Assembly: GCA_018340805.1 (NCBI GenBank) | Contig: JACMZG010000008.1 | Location: forward strand, 57,682,962 to 57,746,961 | Direction: 5' to 3' | DNA: 64,000 nt | Source: Microvelia longipes | Taxonomy: Eukaryota > Arthropoda > Insecta > Hemiptera > Veliidae | Shown: piece after piece, positions 45,360 through 57,779 of the stretch | How positions within the stretch are numbered: position 1 is the stretch's first letter | Layout of the letters: the number at the start of each line of letters is the position of its first letter | Made by a program: the position numbers and the translations under genes | The notes under the pieces: generated by a model | Database searches by the model: none | What the model saw: the letters and a program-made list of their open reading frames with translations, nothing else | What the model was told of the DNA's origin: nothing

Positions 45360-47320
45360 TTATGTATGAATCAATTTTGTATCATTATATGCAAAATCGA
45401 TGTGTATGTCAATCAATATTCACTTAATGTTATTAGATTATTATAATAAATGTATTGGATTTCTTTAGATTTAATGTAGTTTAATTATGGTAACATAATT
45501 ACCTTATTTTGGTAAAAACGTACCAAAAAACTAAGTAAATTTAACTCCCTTGTATAAAAATATATTTATTCTTCGTTTAAGGAAATTTAAGGTAAATTAA
45601 ACATCTAACCGACTAAATAAACAAATTAAATTCAAATTATAATATTTTAATAAGTTTGTATAATTTGTATTTGTAAAAGTTTTAGCATTTTCAAATATTT
45701 TTTTTGAAAATTTAAAATTTATTAATATCCTGGTAATTGCAAGGTGAAATCTTATTAGTTCACGTTGGTTCACCAAGTTTATGTTGCTTTAATGAGTTTT
45801 TAACATGGAAAATTGTTCAAGAGGAAAATAAATTGTAAATTTAAGGTTATAACTTTTTTTTCCTTACTTTATATTGTTTTGTTTACATTTTTAAAGTTAA
45901 TAACGTTTTTTACAGCTTTCTGAATAATATTTTTTTTTTTACTTTTGCTAATGAAAAGTACGAGGTATGGAAATGCTTAAACCTTAAATGAAAAATGTCT
46001 GTCAGTAAAAGCTTTTTAGACCGTAATGAGTTGCCCCTAAAGGTCTTTAAATTAAAATTATTTCAGTTTGAGCCAGTTTTTGACAGTGATGTGTTATTGT
46101 CCATTTCTAACAGCTCTGTAACTTTATTTTTATCTTAGTCCTCAAAGCTAGCTCTATATGAAAATTTTTAACAAGAAACTTTTTTTAAAGAAAAATTGGT
46201 TAATGCAGGAAAGTTTTTACTTTATTGTCTGTATTTGTAGTTTCTACTCCCAACTGTATGTGATGAACTGGATGCAAGTTAATTTTTAATTATATATCAT
46301 AACGAATACCAATAAAGGCATTTACATGACAAACTTTCAATTTTTATTACAAATCAGTAATAAATTACTGATCTTCATGAACTAATACATACGTGGAATA
46401 GTCAAGGTTTTTATTTATTATTACCCTTAAACAAATCTGAAACTATTCCTAAAAAAGCTTTTCCGAAATTTTAACTTGTTTAAACTTCACAAAAAAGACT
46501 TCGTTAATAGACTATTGCTCTTATTGTTCCATGATTGTATTATTTTAAGGTTTTATTAGTTTCCTTAATACATTTTGTACTGATACATTTATTTTAAAAT
46601 GTAATCTACTCTGTAAAAAACATTTATGATATTTTTACTACGGGAGCCTCGTTTTATTAGATTTATAAAAATATATTTACATAACTTTATTATTTAAGGT
46701 AAATTTCCTGAAGTCAATTGAAGTTATGTTGAGATTTTTTTTTTGTTTTTCTAAATTATTTTATTTTTATTCTTTAGATCTAACCCAATTTTTCGCTTTT
46801 TCTTAATTTAATTAATTTTCCTTTGCTTTTTTTAAAGAGAATCTTTTGAGTATCTAGGAAGGAAATTCATTAATATCGTTTTGAATTGAGTGCTCTAAGA
46901 GGAGCTAGAGGAGGAGCTTCTTTGCTTGCTATTAACGTTCTGGTGGCTCCGGCCCTTCGTTTTCCTTGAACCTTTCTTTATCAAGTACCTTTTGATCATT
47001 AGCAAGTCTTAACTTTATTTAAAGCCATAACTCCTTCCCAGCCCTGGTGACGTTTCACCATTTCTCTTTTCAACTTCTTCCCTGTTGTTCTTTTAATTAG
47101 ATTTTTTCTCCTTTTTTTTAAAGAATAGCGAAATAAAATAAACAAATTAAATAAAATAAAAGTTTTACAATTTTATTTGACTTTGCTCATAGAGAGACGT
47201 TAATAAAACATTGAAGTGTATTACAGTTTTATTTTGTTTTTTTATCTAAGAAAAGTTTAAATATTAATTAATTTTTATCTATTTCATTTTTATTTTTTAC
47301 ATTCGATGTTATTATTTGTT
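45360..47320. other. Unannotated AT-rich sequence
   Basis: No supported gene. Positions 46,890-47,100 are CT-rich and GC-richer on the + strand. The reverse strand is open there in short basic/acidic stretches, as expected of purine-rich sequence. Confidence 0.3.
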
Positions 47321-47440
47321 GATTATTCTTGTTCAGACTATAATCTGTTGGATTATTCTTGTTCAGACAATTGTCTGTTGTATAATTCTTGTCAGACTAT
47401 AATCTGTTGGATTATTCTTGTTCAGACAATAGTCTATATT
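47321..47440. repeat. 30-bp tandem repeat of short palindromes, four units
   Basis: Units GATTATTCTTGTTCAGAC + 6 bases + CTGTTG. The central six alternate TATAAT, AATTGT, TATAAT, AATAGT. The second unit contains the perfect 14-bp palindrome CAGACAATTGTCTG. Unit three is one base short. Confidence 0.92.
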
Positions 47441-48932
47441 AGAATGATCCTTTTTAACTTAACTTTAAAAGATCTTACGGATTGAAACGTCGCATAAACT
47501 AAATATGCCACAAAGTTTAGGTAGAAGTATTAAACTTAATGTAAAAGTTGTCTAAAAGAAATGGAAAGTGTATGCTAAGAATGTTTCAGTTTTGGATCTA
47601 CACCCCACTATAACGCAAAGTATTCTAATTTTGATCCTTGATATGATATTTTCTATAACTAATCCATTACATCAGGACTTTAAATTAAAGGTTACATATG
47701 GTACAAGGTTAAATACATATGGAATCAATTAAAGGTTTGTTAAATTAAATTGTTAAAAGCAAACAATTATAAAATTATTATAAAAATATTGTTAAAATAA
47801 AATTAAATTAAAAAAAGAAAAGAAATTTTTTTTTAAATTCTTAATTAAAGTTTTAGATTTATTCGGGTTTATGTTCTTTGAATCGTACTAAGCTTGTTTG
47901 TTTATTACGACGCCGGATCTTATTGTATAGAGTATAAGTTTTTGATGCTGTAATGCTGGGTATTTAAAACATATGAAAGATTATAGAAACATAATCTAAA
48001 AAGTCTTACTTGGATTGCGATGTTGTCCTCTGAAATAAAATATACACTTAAGCCAGAAATTATTTGACTGCAGTTTGAATTGCGGGATATAAAATATAAT
48101 TTAACGCGGTTCTAACTGATGTTTATTCAGTTCAGATTTATTATTGATCATGTAATTTAGTTGTATTGTTCTTGGCTTGCTTGCTCTCATGTAACCATTA
48201 TGTAATGTATATTTTATGCTATAAAGCATATAACATTTCCTTGTTACATGTTCCTAAAAATTCAATTTAATATGAATAAATAGATTATAAATATTTCAAT
48301 AAATAAATATAAAATATTGTATATAATTAATATGTTTACATAGTATTCACGTATAAAGATAAAGTAAAAAAATATAATTAAATATGCGTGCTTTTTGAAT
48401 TACAAATAGAGGAGTATGAGATAAAAATAAATTTAGAACACTGTAAATAACTTGTTAATATATTTTAATGAGATAATTGTTTTAATTATTCAAATAAATT
48501 GTAAATAATACACTTATGATAAGATTTTTAGTTATCCCAGATACAATCAACCCTAAAACTTTTATTTCAATTGATCATAATGCTAGGACCCCAAATAGTG
48601 CCCTTTTTCTGTCACAGTAGGTTTAAAGTATTTTGGTTATTTTTACCAAAAGGATCTAGCCATAATTTTTCTGCCCGACCCCCCAAAAATGCTGACGGGT
48701 TGATTCATGATTTGAGTGGGTATTAGTTATAGTTTTAGTTAGAGGTTATGTCTGTGTGACCATTATAAAATTGCTTTCCCCTTTGGCTGCAAGGATGACA
48801 AATTTTCCCTGCGACGTTCAGTTCTTATTTACCTAAAAAAGTATTGAAAAAGGCAAAAAATACTATGCAATATAATGTGATGCATAATATAGTATCTACT
48901 TATAGTGTAATTATTATCATAACATCTTTATA
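47441..48932. other. Unannotated AT-rich sequence
   Basis: No gene or repeat boundary seen. Confidence 0.3.
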
Positions 48933-48934
48933 TT

Positions 48935-49145
48935 TTTACTTTTCCTCTTTTACACTTTGTGTTTATTAGAAAAGTATTGTGTTCGTACTAAAAATCCTAA
49001 ACCGAATTTTCGTTTAACTTATCCGCTTCAGATGTTTTCAAGAGAGACATCTACACCATAAATACCTCCAGTGTATTTATGCTAAAGAGTTGAAACCTAC
49101 TACAATAATCAATATTTAGGTATATTTGTGCTATGCGAAAAATAT
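48935..49145 (+). repeat. Family A element, copy A6 (5' part only)
   Basis: ACTTTTCCTCTTTTACACTT, TAGAAAAGTATTGTGTTCG, CCTCCAGTGTATTTATGCTA, AAGAGTTGAAACC. It is interrupted at the position of the TGACGTCA block by an (AT)n tract. Confidence 0.65.
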
Positions 49146-49187
49146 TATATATATATATATATAATATATATAATATAATATATATAT

Positions 49188-49235
<48 letters not shown>

Positions 49236-49250
49236 ATATATAATATAGAT
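49146..49250. repeat. (AT)n microsatellite
   Basis: TA repeat with ATAATATA breaks, adjoining the truncated A6 copy. Confidence 0.93.
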
Positions 49251-49259
49251 TATATATAA

Positions 49260-50090
49260 AATATAAACTGTACCATTATATAAATCTTAATCCTCAGTGT
49301 ATATGTATTTTCAATATTTTCAAGGAAAACTTTTTTTAAATGTAAGCTTATTTTTAATGAACTATAATATTGTTTCATGCGTAGTGAAATAAGATTCAGT
49401 TTTCTGTTGCTCTACATTTTTATGTTACTTTTATAGACACTACTTTTAAAATGTCAACACCATTAACCATGTTTTCAAAAATAATGTGCTCTTGGATATG
49501 CTAGTACGAGTATTAAATAGTTGCACCTTTAAAATTTGCATCAGAGACTCTAAACTCCTTGCTTGTATTAATATGAAAAAGATTATATTTTAACAGCATA
49601 AATATGTTAAATTTATGTAAAATATATTTATGTAAATAAAAGGGAGCTTATCATTAAGTTAGGTATGCTTTAAGTAAATATAATGTATGATGCTTTTAGT
49701 TTGGGGCCTTGGCTCATGAAATCTACAGAGAGTGAGGTCGAGTGGTGTCCGAGCTAAGCTGAACTCAACATGCTAATCGTGTTTGTTTTTCAAAGGCTCG
49801 AGGAAACTAAACTATATTTACACTAGAAGGATCATTTAGATCTGTTTTCCATCCGTCTCTGATTCTAATTCTTTACATCTTAAAATTATTATTTATTTTA
49901 TTTATTCGAATATACTTTTCAAAATTTAACATATCTATGTTGCAGCGAGTGTAATTACATTTTGTCAACTGTATTTTAAATATCTTGAAATGCTATTTAT
50001 TAGTTGGTTTTACACGATTACCAAATTTTTACTAATTACAATTTTCATCTATGCTTACAGGCTGATTTGCCAGTATTGTAAAAGCGCTTT
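49260..50090. other. AT-rich spacer, nothing recognised
   Basis: No gene or repeat boundary seen. Confidence 0.3.
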
Positions 50091-50094
50091 GAAA

Positions 50095-50643
50095 TTTCTT
50101 GCTTCTTAACCCAGAAAATACATTTTTTGTGACGTTATTAATCGGTAATAATGACTCGACAATTTTTTCCATTGTACGCGGGTCTTTAGGTCCTTAACTA
50201 GACCTAAAGATCCCGCGTTTATGAATATTTGAAATAAATTATTTATGATATCATCAAACCTCATTAATGGCTAAGTAAAATTTTTAAACATTGGTGAAAG
50301 AATTATCGGATCAATTTAAAGTTAAAAGTGCCTGTAGTTCTTTATAAAATTAACAAATGTTGCCAAGTTTCATTTCATCATTTCATGTGCGTTTAAAAAG
50401 AATAACTTGAAATGTGGCACAAGAGTATCCCTTCTATTTTGTAATTAATTGCTGTACGTATTTTAATTTCCAATACAAGTAGAATATTTACGGTTTTTGA
50501 CGGATTACTAATATTAATAATCATCGAATAAGGTTAGCTAGGAATAAAACGAGTGTTTTTCTGTCTGACGACGAGCAAATTGAATCTGAGAAGTTGAGAA
50601 AATGTAAGAAAAAGTTCTGAGGTTCTCCGTGTGCGATTTTTTT
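50095..50643 (+). repeat. Family A element, copy A7 (worn)
   Basis: GTGACGTTATTAATCGGTAA then TAATGACTCG, GTTTCATTTCATCATTTCA, a barely recognisable 5S end (GGTTAGCTAGGAATAAAACG), GACGACGAGCAAATTGAATC, and the shared 3' terminus TTCTGAGGTTCTCCGTGTGC then GATTTTTTT. The start is missing. Confidence 0.5.
50175..50219. repeat. Palindrome inside A7, ~18-bp arms
   Basis: ACGCGGGTCTTTAGGTC, CTTAACT, AGACCTAAAGATCCCGCGT: arms pair throughout with one bulged base. Not seen in the other family A copies, so it is an insertion or a local inverted duplication. Confidence 0.8.
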
Positions 50644-51117
50644 ACGTTATAAGAGAACAACGAATTTTCGAGTAAATAACTGGAACTCTCCCTTGAAAAT
50701 AGATTGAAAAACACTGTAGGTCATGGTGAAAAAAAGAGTTCAAAATCCAACCTGTATCTCGTCAAACAGTAACAGTGATAATATTGATGTTGCTATCAAT
50801 GCTGAACTAATTTTATTCATGAATTCCTTTTTTTCAATTCATTTGAAAGAATGAAAGCTTAGGCTAATTAATCAAGACAGTTATACGTGTTGCAAGTATA
50901 CATTTTCCGCTAGGGAGGAAAACCATATTTTGCGAGTGACATACCTGTCAAGTGTCAGGTTGATAACACGCAAGCGTTGTAATCTTGTTGTTATAAAGCT
51001 ACTGTGTAGCTTTATAATATTAGAGGTTAAATTTTAATTTAATGTTTTCCTTCGTGACCTGACCTGCAATGTTCTTCAATCTATTTTCTACGATCATAAA
51101 GTAATAAATATGATGAA

Positions 51118-51215
51118 AACAGAAGCCTTCGGCCTCGCGCTGCCCACAAGATGCCTTTAGTTTTGTTTTGTATTATTTTTTGTTACTTGACATTAATTTT
51201 TATGTCAAGTAACAA
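51118..51215 (+). repeat. Short copy of the GC-hairpin family
   Basis: GAAGCCTTCGGCCTCGCGC (worn hairpins), TTTTGTTTTGTATTATTTTT, then GTTACTTGACA-TTAATTTTTA-TGTCAAGTAAC, a perfect 11-bp stem. In copy 1 the same stem is GTTACATGGCA/TGCCATGTA. Two positions differ on both arms so that pairing is kept. Confidence 0.65.
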
Positions 51216-51550
51216 CGATTCGGCATCTCATCCTTATAAGGTTTGCTCGCCACATGAACTAAAGCACTGGTCTTTACTCCAGAGGTGTAGCAAAAAAATT
51301 GAAGGGGGTAGCGGGAATGCATGCGAAATTTCAAAATTTGAACGAAAAGTATGGTAAACAACAAGCACTTGAAAATTCAAAACTGCTTTTAAATTATGAG
51401 CACAAACAATTTTAAACACATAAAATATTACTAATATTTTGTTTTATTATTTTAAAATAGCATACATAGATTTATAAAATTATTTATTTTTGTTGAAATA
51501 CATCGATAACTCATAAATTATTGTTATCACATGTGATAATAGTTATTTAT

Positions 51551-51661
51551 ACCATAAGGCTGAGAAGTGTGTCTTTATGTCACAGCAATTAGATTTACCG
51601 ACGAGCGAAGCGAGTTTGGAAAAATTGCCAAGACATAAAGACATTCTCAGCCGGATGGCAT
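51551..51661. repeat. Fold-back repeat with GACGAGCGAAGCGAGT core
   Basis: The left arm ACCATAAGGCTGAGAAGTGT then GTCTTTATGTC pairs with the right arm GACATAAAGACATTCTCAGC then CGGATGGCAT. The loop contains GACGAGCGAAGCGAGT, the module repeated downstream of the 5S block in family A. Confidence 0.7.
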
Positions 51662-51665
51662 ACAC

Positions 51666-52172
51666 TATTTTTTTTGAGGTAGCACTCATTAAATAAAGCA
51701 CTCATTAAAAAAAATCAAAAAATAGCACTCATTAAACTACGCTATATACTTAATTGAAAAAAAAACAAACGTCCAATTATTATTAACTCCATATTATCGT
51801 CGTCATTAAATTCATCCATAGCTTCATACTTTTACTCATAAATGTAAAAGCTTTACAAATAAACCCACAAATATTGTCAATTAAAACACCTTTTAAAAAC
51901 GAAAAAAAATTAGTCTACGAACAAAAACAGAAACAAAATGAACGTTTTTAAAGAAAACTCATAAAGGTTTAACACAGATTGTTTTTTGAACACGCTACAT
52001 TACAGTAATGGCGGCAACATATGAATTACTTTTACGTCCTTGGAGTTTTTTACATTTATTATTGTCCTCGGAGGTGAAAAGTACTAAATAACCTCCTATA
52101 ACAATAATGATTGGCTTCTCATCCTAAAAACGGTCCAATAAAGTGCACAATTACGTACTACCTCAAAAAAAG
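51666..52172. mobile_element. Possible small TIR element, ~500 bp
   Basis: The left end TTTTTTTTGAGGTAGCAC and right end GTACTACCTCAAAAAAAGT are inverted copies, about 17 bp. The interior has no coding frame. It abuts the fold-back repeat at 51,551-51,661 and may form one unit with it. No clear target duplication. Confidence 0.4.
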
Positions 52173-52174
52173 TC

Positions 52175-53380
52175 ATTTAACTTTAATTTACTCTGTATTT
52201 TAGGTGTAGAAAGAAGTGCAGTTTAGAAGACTCGTTCCGAAACACAATGTAGTGCAGTTTAGAGCATATTGAAGTAGAATCGAGGACGTGCCCAAACATA
52301 GTTCATAGTTTAAGTTACTCTGGTGTTTACTTGAGTAACGTGCTGAACAAACCAATAGTCCGACTCCTATTGTTTTTCGAGGATCTCTTAATTTAGCATG
52401 CCAAGAAACTTAAAATATGACACTTTTATTTCACCTTAAGATATTTTCAAAGACTGGTCCAATAAAGCTGAAACCGGTCTTAAGATTCAGAATACTTATA
52501 AAAACATAAATTCAGAGACCAAACTCAACAAAAAAACATTATCCCTCCACCGCTTGTTTTGGGCTTGATTTCGTCACAAATTTCATAAACAATAGGTTTC
52601 AAAGTCACCATAAGCTTAATTTTCCGCCAATAAAAGAACTTTATTTCAACTAATGGAGTTGAAAGTTTAAAATTGATGAGTGCTTTGCTTCGTAACATAC
52701 TTCATCCATTATATATTTCTGAATAAAATGCAAATATTTGAATTCCATATATTGATAAAAATTTATTGACTTTGTATATAGTTATGCTTACAAAAGATAA
52801 GTTATAAAATCGTAATTGTTTATTAGATGAGTTAATCAACTTAAAAGTTTAACTGTTTTATCTATTAAATTTTATCTCTTTATTTATACCATCTATTACT
52901 GTAGATGGTATTTACTTTAGCTTCTATAAAAAGAAATAGTGATAAAATAGCTCTATCTTTAAAACCATATAAAGGAGATAGTATTGACCTATTTCAAGAC
53001 AATCATAGCGCAAATAGAACCTATTAGATTTCTTCTTTATAAACTTCACCTCAAACTTGAACAATACCTATTATTTAAAATAGCCTTATTGTAGTCAAAT
53101 AGTTTAATAAACTGATATATAAATATAGCCATTTGCGCATTCAATATAATTATAGTTAAACATTTTATTTGAATAGTGATTAGTTAAATTCATTGTTTAT
53201 TTAAACAATTTTCCTTTGATATTTTCTTCATATTATTTGGCAATACTAACAATATTTAATTAAAATTTTGAATATGTAAATAAAATATTATTTATTATTA
53301 TTATTTATTAGGCGTTTGCTGTGTAAAGTCATATTTTAACAATATGAAATTGATGCTTAACCAGTAATGAATTTTATCTG
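52175..53380. other. Unannotated AT-rich sequence
   Basis: No supported gene. AAGCTGAAACCGGTCTTAAG at 52,460 echoes the AAACCGGTC phrase of repeats B and C. Confidence 0.3.
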
Positions 53381-53385
53381 CTCAC

Positions 53386-53544
53386 GTCAGGAAAATGAAG
53401 CGTTTCTGAACTAATTTCAGGATAAAAAGTTAGTTTTTCAATATTTATTACTAAAACAGGGTAGTCATGAATGACAGCTACGATATCAGTATAGGGAGTT
53501 ATAGGTAGGGATAAATACATTGAAATATCTCGAAATTCCCTTGG
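53386..53544 (-). CDS. Possible internal exon, minus strand (speculative)
   Basis: A branch-like TTGACTAA is followed by GATATTTCCCAG| (acceptor). Then come 159 open bases in phase 0/0 to CCTGAC|GTGAGC (donor). The peptide includes PREFRDISMYLSLPITPYTD, IVAVIHDYPVLVINIEKLTF and YPEISSETLHFPD. Residue use is protein-like and not purine-driven. No family recognised. The open frame extends a little past both splice signals, so chance is not excluded. Confidence 0.3.
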
Positions 53545-53599
53545 CTGGGAAATATCATTTTTAGTCAAGCTAGTAAAGTTAGTTCGTAAATCACTATTT

Positions 53600-56500
53600 T
53601 GTAAACATTACTTCATTGTTAATTTGGGATGGAAATTTCAAGGCCTTCTTGAATTGGAAAGTCTTGGGAAGCCCCTGTATTTTTAATGGGGGCTGTATCG
53701 AAGAAAAAGTCTATTCCTTTAAAATCCGTTATGGGTCAAAAGAATTCGTTTGATGAAAAACCAATCAATTTTAAATCTGAGACCCTAAATTTGTAAACGA
53801 ATCCTCGCTTACGGGGCAAAAAATTAACTATTATTTAAATAGTGGTTAATATAAACTTTGTACAATATTTTATGAATTATACGCCTAGAAGAATGTTAGG
53901 ACATATATAAAAAAATATTTTTTTAACTTTTTTATTGATTAATACAACTATTATGATTGTTACAAGCATTAGAGTTAAATCGTTTTACAGGCTTGAGGGG
54001 CTTGTCATGCAGAGAAACAATCCAGTGATTGTACTCAAGCGGGTGTACTAAATAAGTCAACGGATAGTAGTAATTAAATACATAAATCAATATAAAAATA
54101 TAAAAAAATAGTACAAATGAAGTAAAATAAAATAAATGCTTGAAAAAAACAAATCCAAGCGGGTGTAATTAAAATTAATCTAGCGGTGTAAAAATGAATA
54201 GTAATTTAGTATTTTTTATTAAAAAATAAAAAACAGTAAATATATAAAATTAAAGATAAGATAGAGAGCTAAATCAAAAGAAATTGTAATAATAATAATA
54301 AAATCTGAATAGAACCTAGTGGAGGCTGCAATACCAGTCTTATAGCAGGTATTTAAAATAAAGTTCTAGCCATCTATTAGTGGCATTTGCCACTTTGCCG
54401 TACACGATAAAATATGTATACAACAATATCCAAGATCGTGACCTATCATGAACCAAAGTGACAAGATCGTAAAGTCTAGAACAGGACATTTTCCTTTAGT
54501 TGTATTCTCCTGAACCTCAAATTAAGTTCAAATTTCTGGCGGATTAAACACCAGTACTTATTTTCCTCTGGTAAAAATTGTATTTTAAAATTTATATTTA
54601 TATTCCTAATATTTTATATTTTAATTAAAAATTAATTGTTATTTTTACAAGCCTTTTTCTTCTGTTAAATATACGATTCTTATGAACATATTAAATGAAG
54701 ATGTAGTTAAATTTAATATATCTGTGTTTTCTGTTAAAACGTAGTATAGTTATAATTAGTGTGTAGTTAACCTCTAAGTACGCTAAAGTTTTTACTAAGC
54801 TTGTAAAACAAAATGAAGTTTCTCTTAAGTAATATAACATTGTGGTTATTAACTTTTAATTAGATAAAAATCAATAGTTAGGGTTTCGTATTGATAAAAT
54901 TATATTGAACCCATCTTTGTTTTTGTAAATTTTATCACCTATTATTTGGCGTTTGTTAAGTTGTAAACATAATTTCAAGTAAGGTAAAACAATTGTATTG
55001 ATCAGAAAATAAAAAGTTGGGAATATAAAAAATAGATTTGTTAAATTCAATAGACTCGGGGCTTAAAATTGAAGGGTGTAGGGATGATTGCGTTAGCCTG
55101 TGCGACAAACCTGACTTATCCTAACTTTTTTAAAGTCTCCTCAAAACGAACCCTCTCTATTACTAACTTCTTATACTTGAAGACTTAGCTATAAATCCAA
55201 AAAGAGACTCTTTCAACTTATCTTCTTTCTCTCAAATACAAACAGAACAGCTCTTTAAACATTTGACATTCAGTCCTTGTACGTTTAACTTTTAAAGAAT
55301 TTAATTTGTTACTTCTACCACCACTTATCAATAGTATATTTTATTTTCAAATTTTTCAAAATGTGTGGTTGGAAATAGTTATAGAATTTATATAGATATT
55401 CAAGATTAAGATATCCTATTTTTTAGAGAAAAAAAGTCAAATTTTTATAGATATTCTGACACCAAATAGAATAAAGTTCAAGATATGAAAAGATGGCCTA
55501 TTTAGAAATTCTAATAAAATGAATTATAATTGAACCCTAGTATAATTTTTAAAACTTTAAATCTATTATTTAAAACTTTAAATAATAGAAATGGATACAT
55601 GTTTAGAAAGATCCATTTTTTATTTTTTTTTCCTGGCGGTACCTTATGATACATAGTTAGATACCTACTATATCCTGATGTCGGTAACTGTTATTAAACT
55701 CACAATGCTTCTGATAGTTGCCTAAGAATGTTTTCTTGATTTTCGAGAACCGCATGCCTTACTTTAATGAGGATTACGTTTAGATTTGCAAAATAGTTTA
55801 GGTATACAGTACTTACTTTTGTACTAGAATTATTTTGTTTTGTCCCTATACTCCCTGTATGAAAATGTATCCAACTAATAATTCCTGTATATTACGCTAT
55901 TTCACTCTAAAGACACGTATTATGAATTTGAGCGTCCTTACTTTTGTTTTATACTGTCCAAGAGTTAACTAACGTTTCTTATTATCTTTACCAAAATTAT
56001 AAAAATAGGGCTCGAAAAACAGTTATTATGTTGTGTATGTAAAGAAATATCACGCTCTGTACATCACACAAATGTATTTAAGATTTTTTTATAAACTTAC
56101 CCAAATTAACTCTTCAGGATATAGAAAAACAAGACCTAACTTACGTCCTGTAGAAGTTTATTGCAAAAGTAGTTTTTTAGCATAAGTTTATAAAAAGTAT
56201 ACGAATTGCTTGGTTATAACCTACAGTGGAAACCTGTTCAGAGGTAAATTCATAGGTGATACACTTTATTGTAAGCATAAGCAGTTAGAACCCTAGCAAG
56301 TGCAATGTGTTTTGTTTACTTAGCTCATAACGGTATTTTTATAGGATATTAAAGGATTTTTATATTGATAACTATTAATCAAAGTCGTTTTACTTTGGAA
56401 ACGGAATATGAGATGAAACAAAATAAAATGAACTGTTTTCTGTTAAAAAAGAAATAAAATCTATTAAAAGTGAAATTTAATGTGCATTAACAACACGTAT

Positions 56501-57090
56501 AACTCCTTGACTTTTTAGTTTTTTATTTCTATTTATGAAATGAAAAAAAAACACGAAATCGAAAGTATTTTATACCTTTCTATTCTGTTAAAACGCAAGA
56601 AGGGAGCATTGTACTATAATATATGATTATATATTTTTGATCAACTGATTTAAACTGTATTTCTCTTGAACCTTTTACTGATTGATAAATATTAACTAGT
56701 TCACAATCACGTATAGAATGAAAGTTTATGTGTAATAGCAATCCGTTCGATCATTAGAAAAGCTAAATTGGTTTGTAACGATTTTGTTTTCACGATGATT
56801 AATTTATAATCGTTTTGTTTAATGAGTAAAGCTTAAGGCACGAACTATTTTTAATATTTTAAATCGATATTCCTTTCTTGTTTAATACTTCCCCTTTCTG
56901 TAAGTAAACTTATCCTTATTAGCTCTATCTTACACTGGAACATTTTTACTCTAATTATTGTTACTAGTTGTAGTAATGTTACTCTTCTTAATCATTTAAT
57001 AAATCTCTTTAGTCAATGTCTTTTGCTGATAGTAAACTATAGATATGTCTTCTATTGCGCACTTCTATGTCATCTATTGTGCACTTTGTT
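53600..57090. other. Unannotated AT-rich sequence
   Basis: About 3.5 kb without a supported gene or repeat. The direct pair CAAGCGGGTGTA at 54,037 and 54,157 is a minor local repeat. Confidence 0.3.
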
Positions 57091-57097
57091 ACCTCTT

Positions 57098-57771
57098 TTA
57101 CTTTTCCTTTATACCGCAGGTATAAAGGAAAAGTAAAAAAAATCCGATTCCGGGATATCTCTTTTTTAAGAGCTTCTAAGTGGTTTTTACCAAGTTGTGT
57201 TTGTATGTGTGTGAGTGTCTGTCTATAGGTGTAGTTATTATAATCGGAAAATAACGTTTGTATGACGTCATTAACCCGCAATAATGACTCAGCGCAAATT
57301 TCTAAAATTCATTAAACACAGAAAATGCGTCGATCAAATTGAGATTTAGCACGCATGTAGCTATGTATAAAACTAACATATGTGCCAAGTTTCATTTCAT
57401 TATCAGCATTAGTTCAATTTTAATCAAATGACTTGTGTACGTTTTTAAAAAAAATGGTAAAAAATCAGAAAATAATCTAATTGAGTAAAAATTTGATGAA
57501 AGTATATACCTTAACGTATTAAATAAGTATATCACGTTTCGAGGTGTAATTATTTCGTAATCATAGATGTACGACAAGTATATCTATGATTTTTGATAGA
57601 TCATAAAAGTTAAGAAGCAATGAGCGTGGTCATTGCTGTATGGGGGACCGCTGAGAATAAACGGATGTATTTACTATCTGAGGACGAGCGAAGCGAGTGT
57701 AAAGTAGTAAGAATGAGCGTAGCGAATCCATGTTGTGGAAATGTTCAGAGATATCTCGTATCCAATTTTTT
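57098..57771 (+). repeat. Family A element, copy A8 (5S-containing)
   Basis: ACTTTTCCTTTATACC / GGTATAAAGGAAAAGT palindrome, TTCTAAGTGGTTTTTACC, a GTGTGTGAGTGTCTG run, ATGACGTCATTAACCCGC then AATAATGACTCAGCG, GTGCCAAGTTTCATTTCA, 5S block, GGACGAGCGAAGCGAGT and AATGAGCGTAGCGAATCC, then CAATTTTTT at 57,764-57,771. Same order as A5. The 90-codon reverse frame here is not conserved among copies. Confidence 0.75.
57599..57660 (+). promoter_or_regulatory. 5S rRNA-like internal promoter in A8
   Basis: GATCATAAAAGTTAAGAAGC, then GAGCGTGGTCATTGC, then TGTATGGGGGACCGCTGAGA: box A and box C positions correspond to 5S rRNA. The downstream T6 run begins at 57,766. Confidence 0.65.
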
Positions 57772-57779
57772 AGAATTGA

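Noticed and set aside
48800..48840. Minus-strand CTTTTTTAG|GTAAAT as a third recursive splice site
   Set aside because: The donor is weak and it lacks the TATCGTAAG echo shared by the two + strand sites.
57009..57281. 90-codon minus-strand frame
   Set aside because: It lies over family A copy A8, and the other copies do not keep it open.
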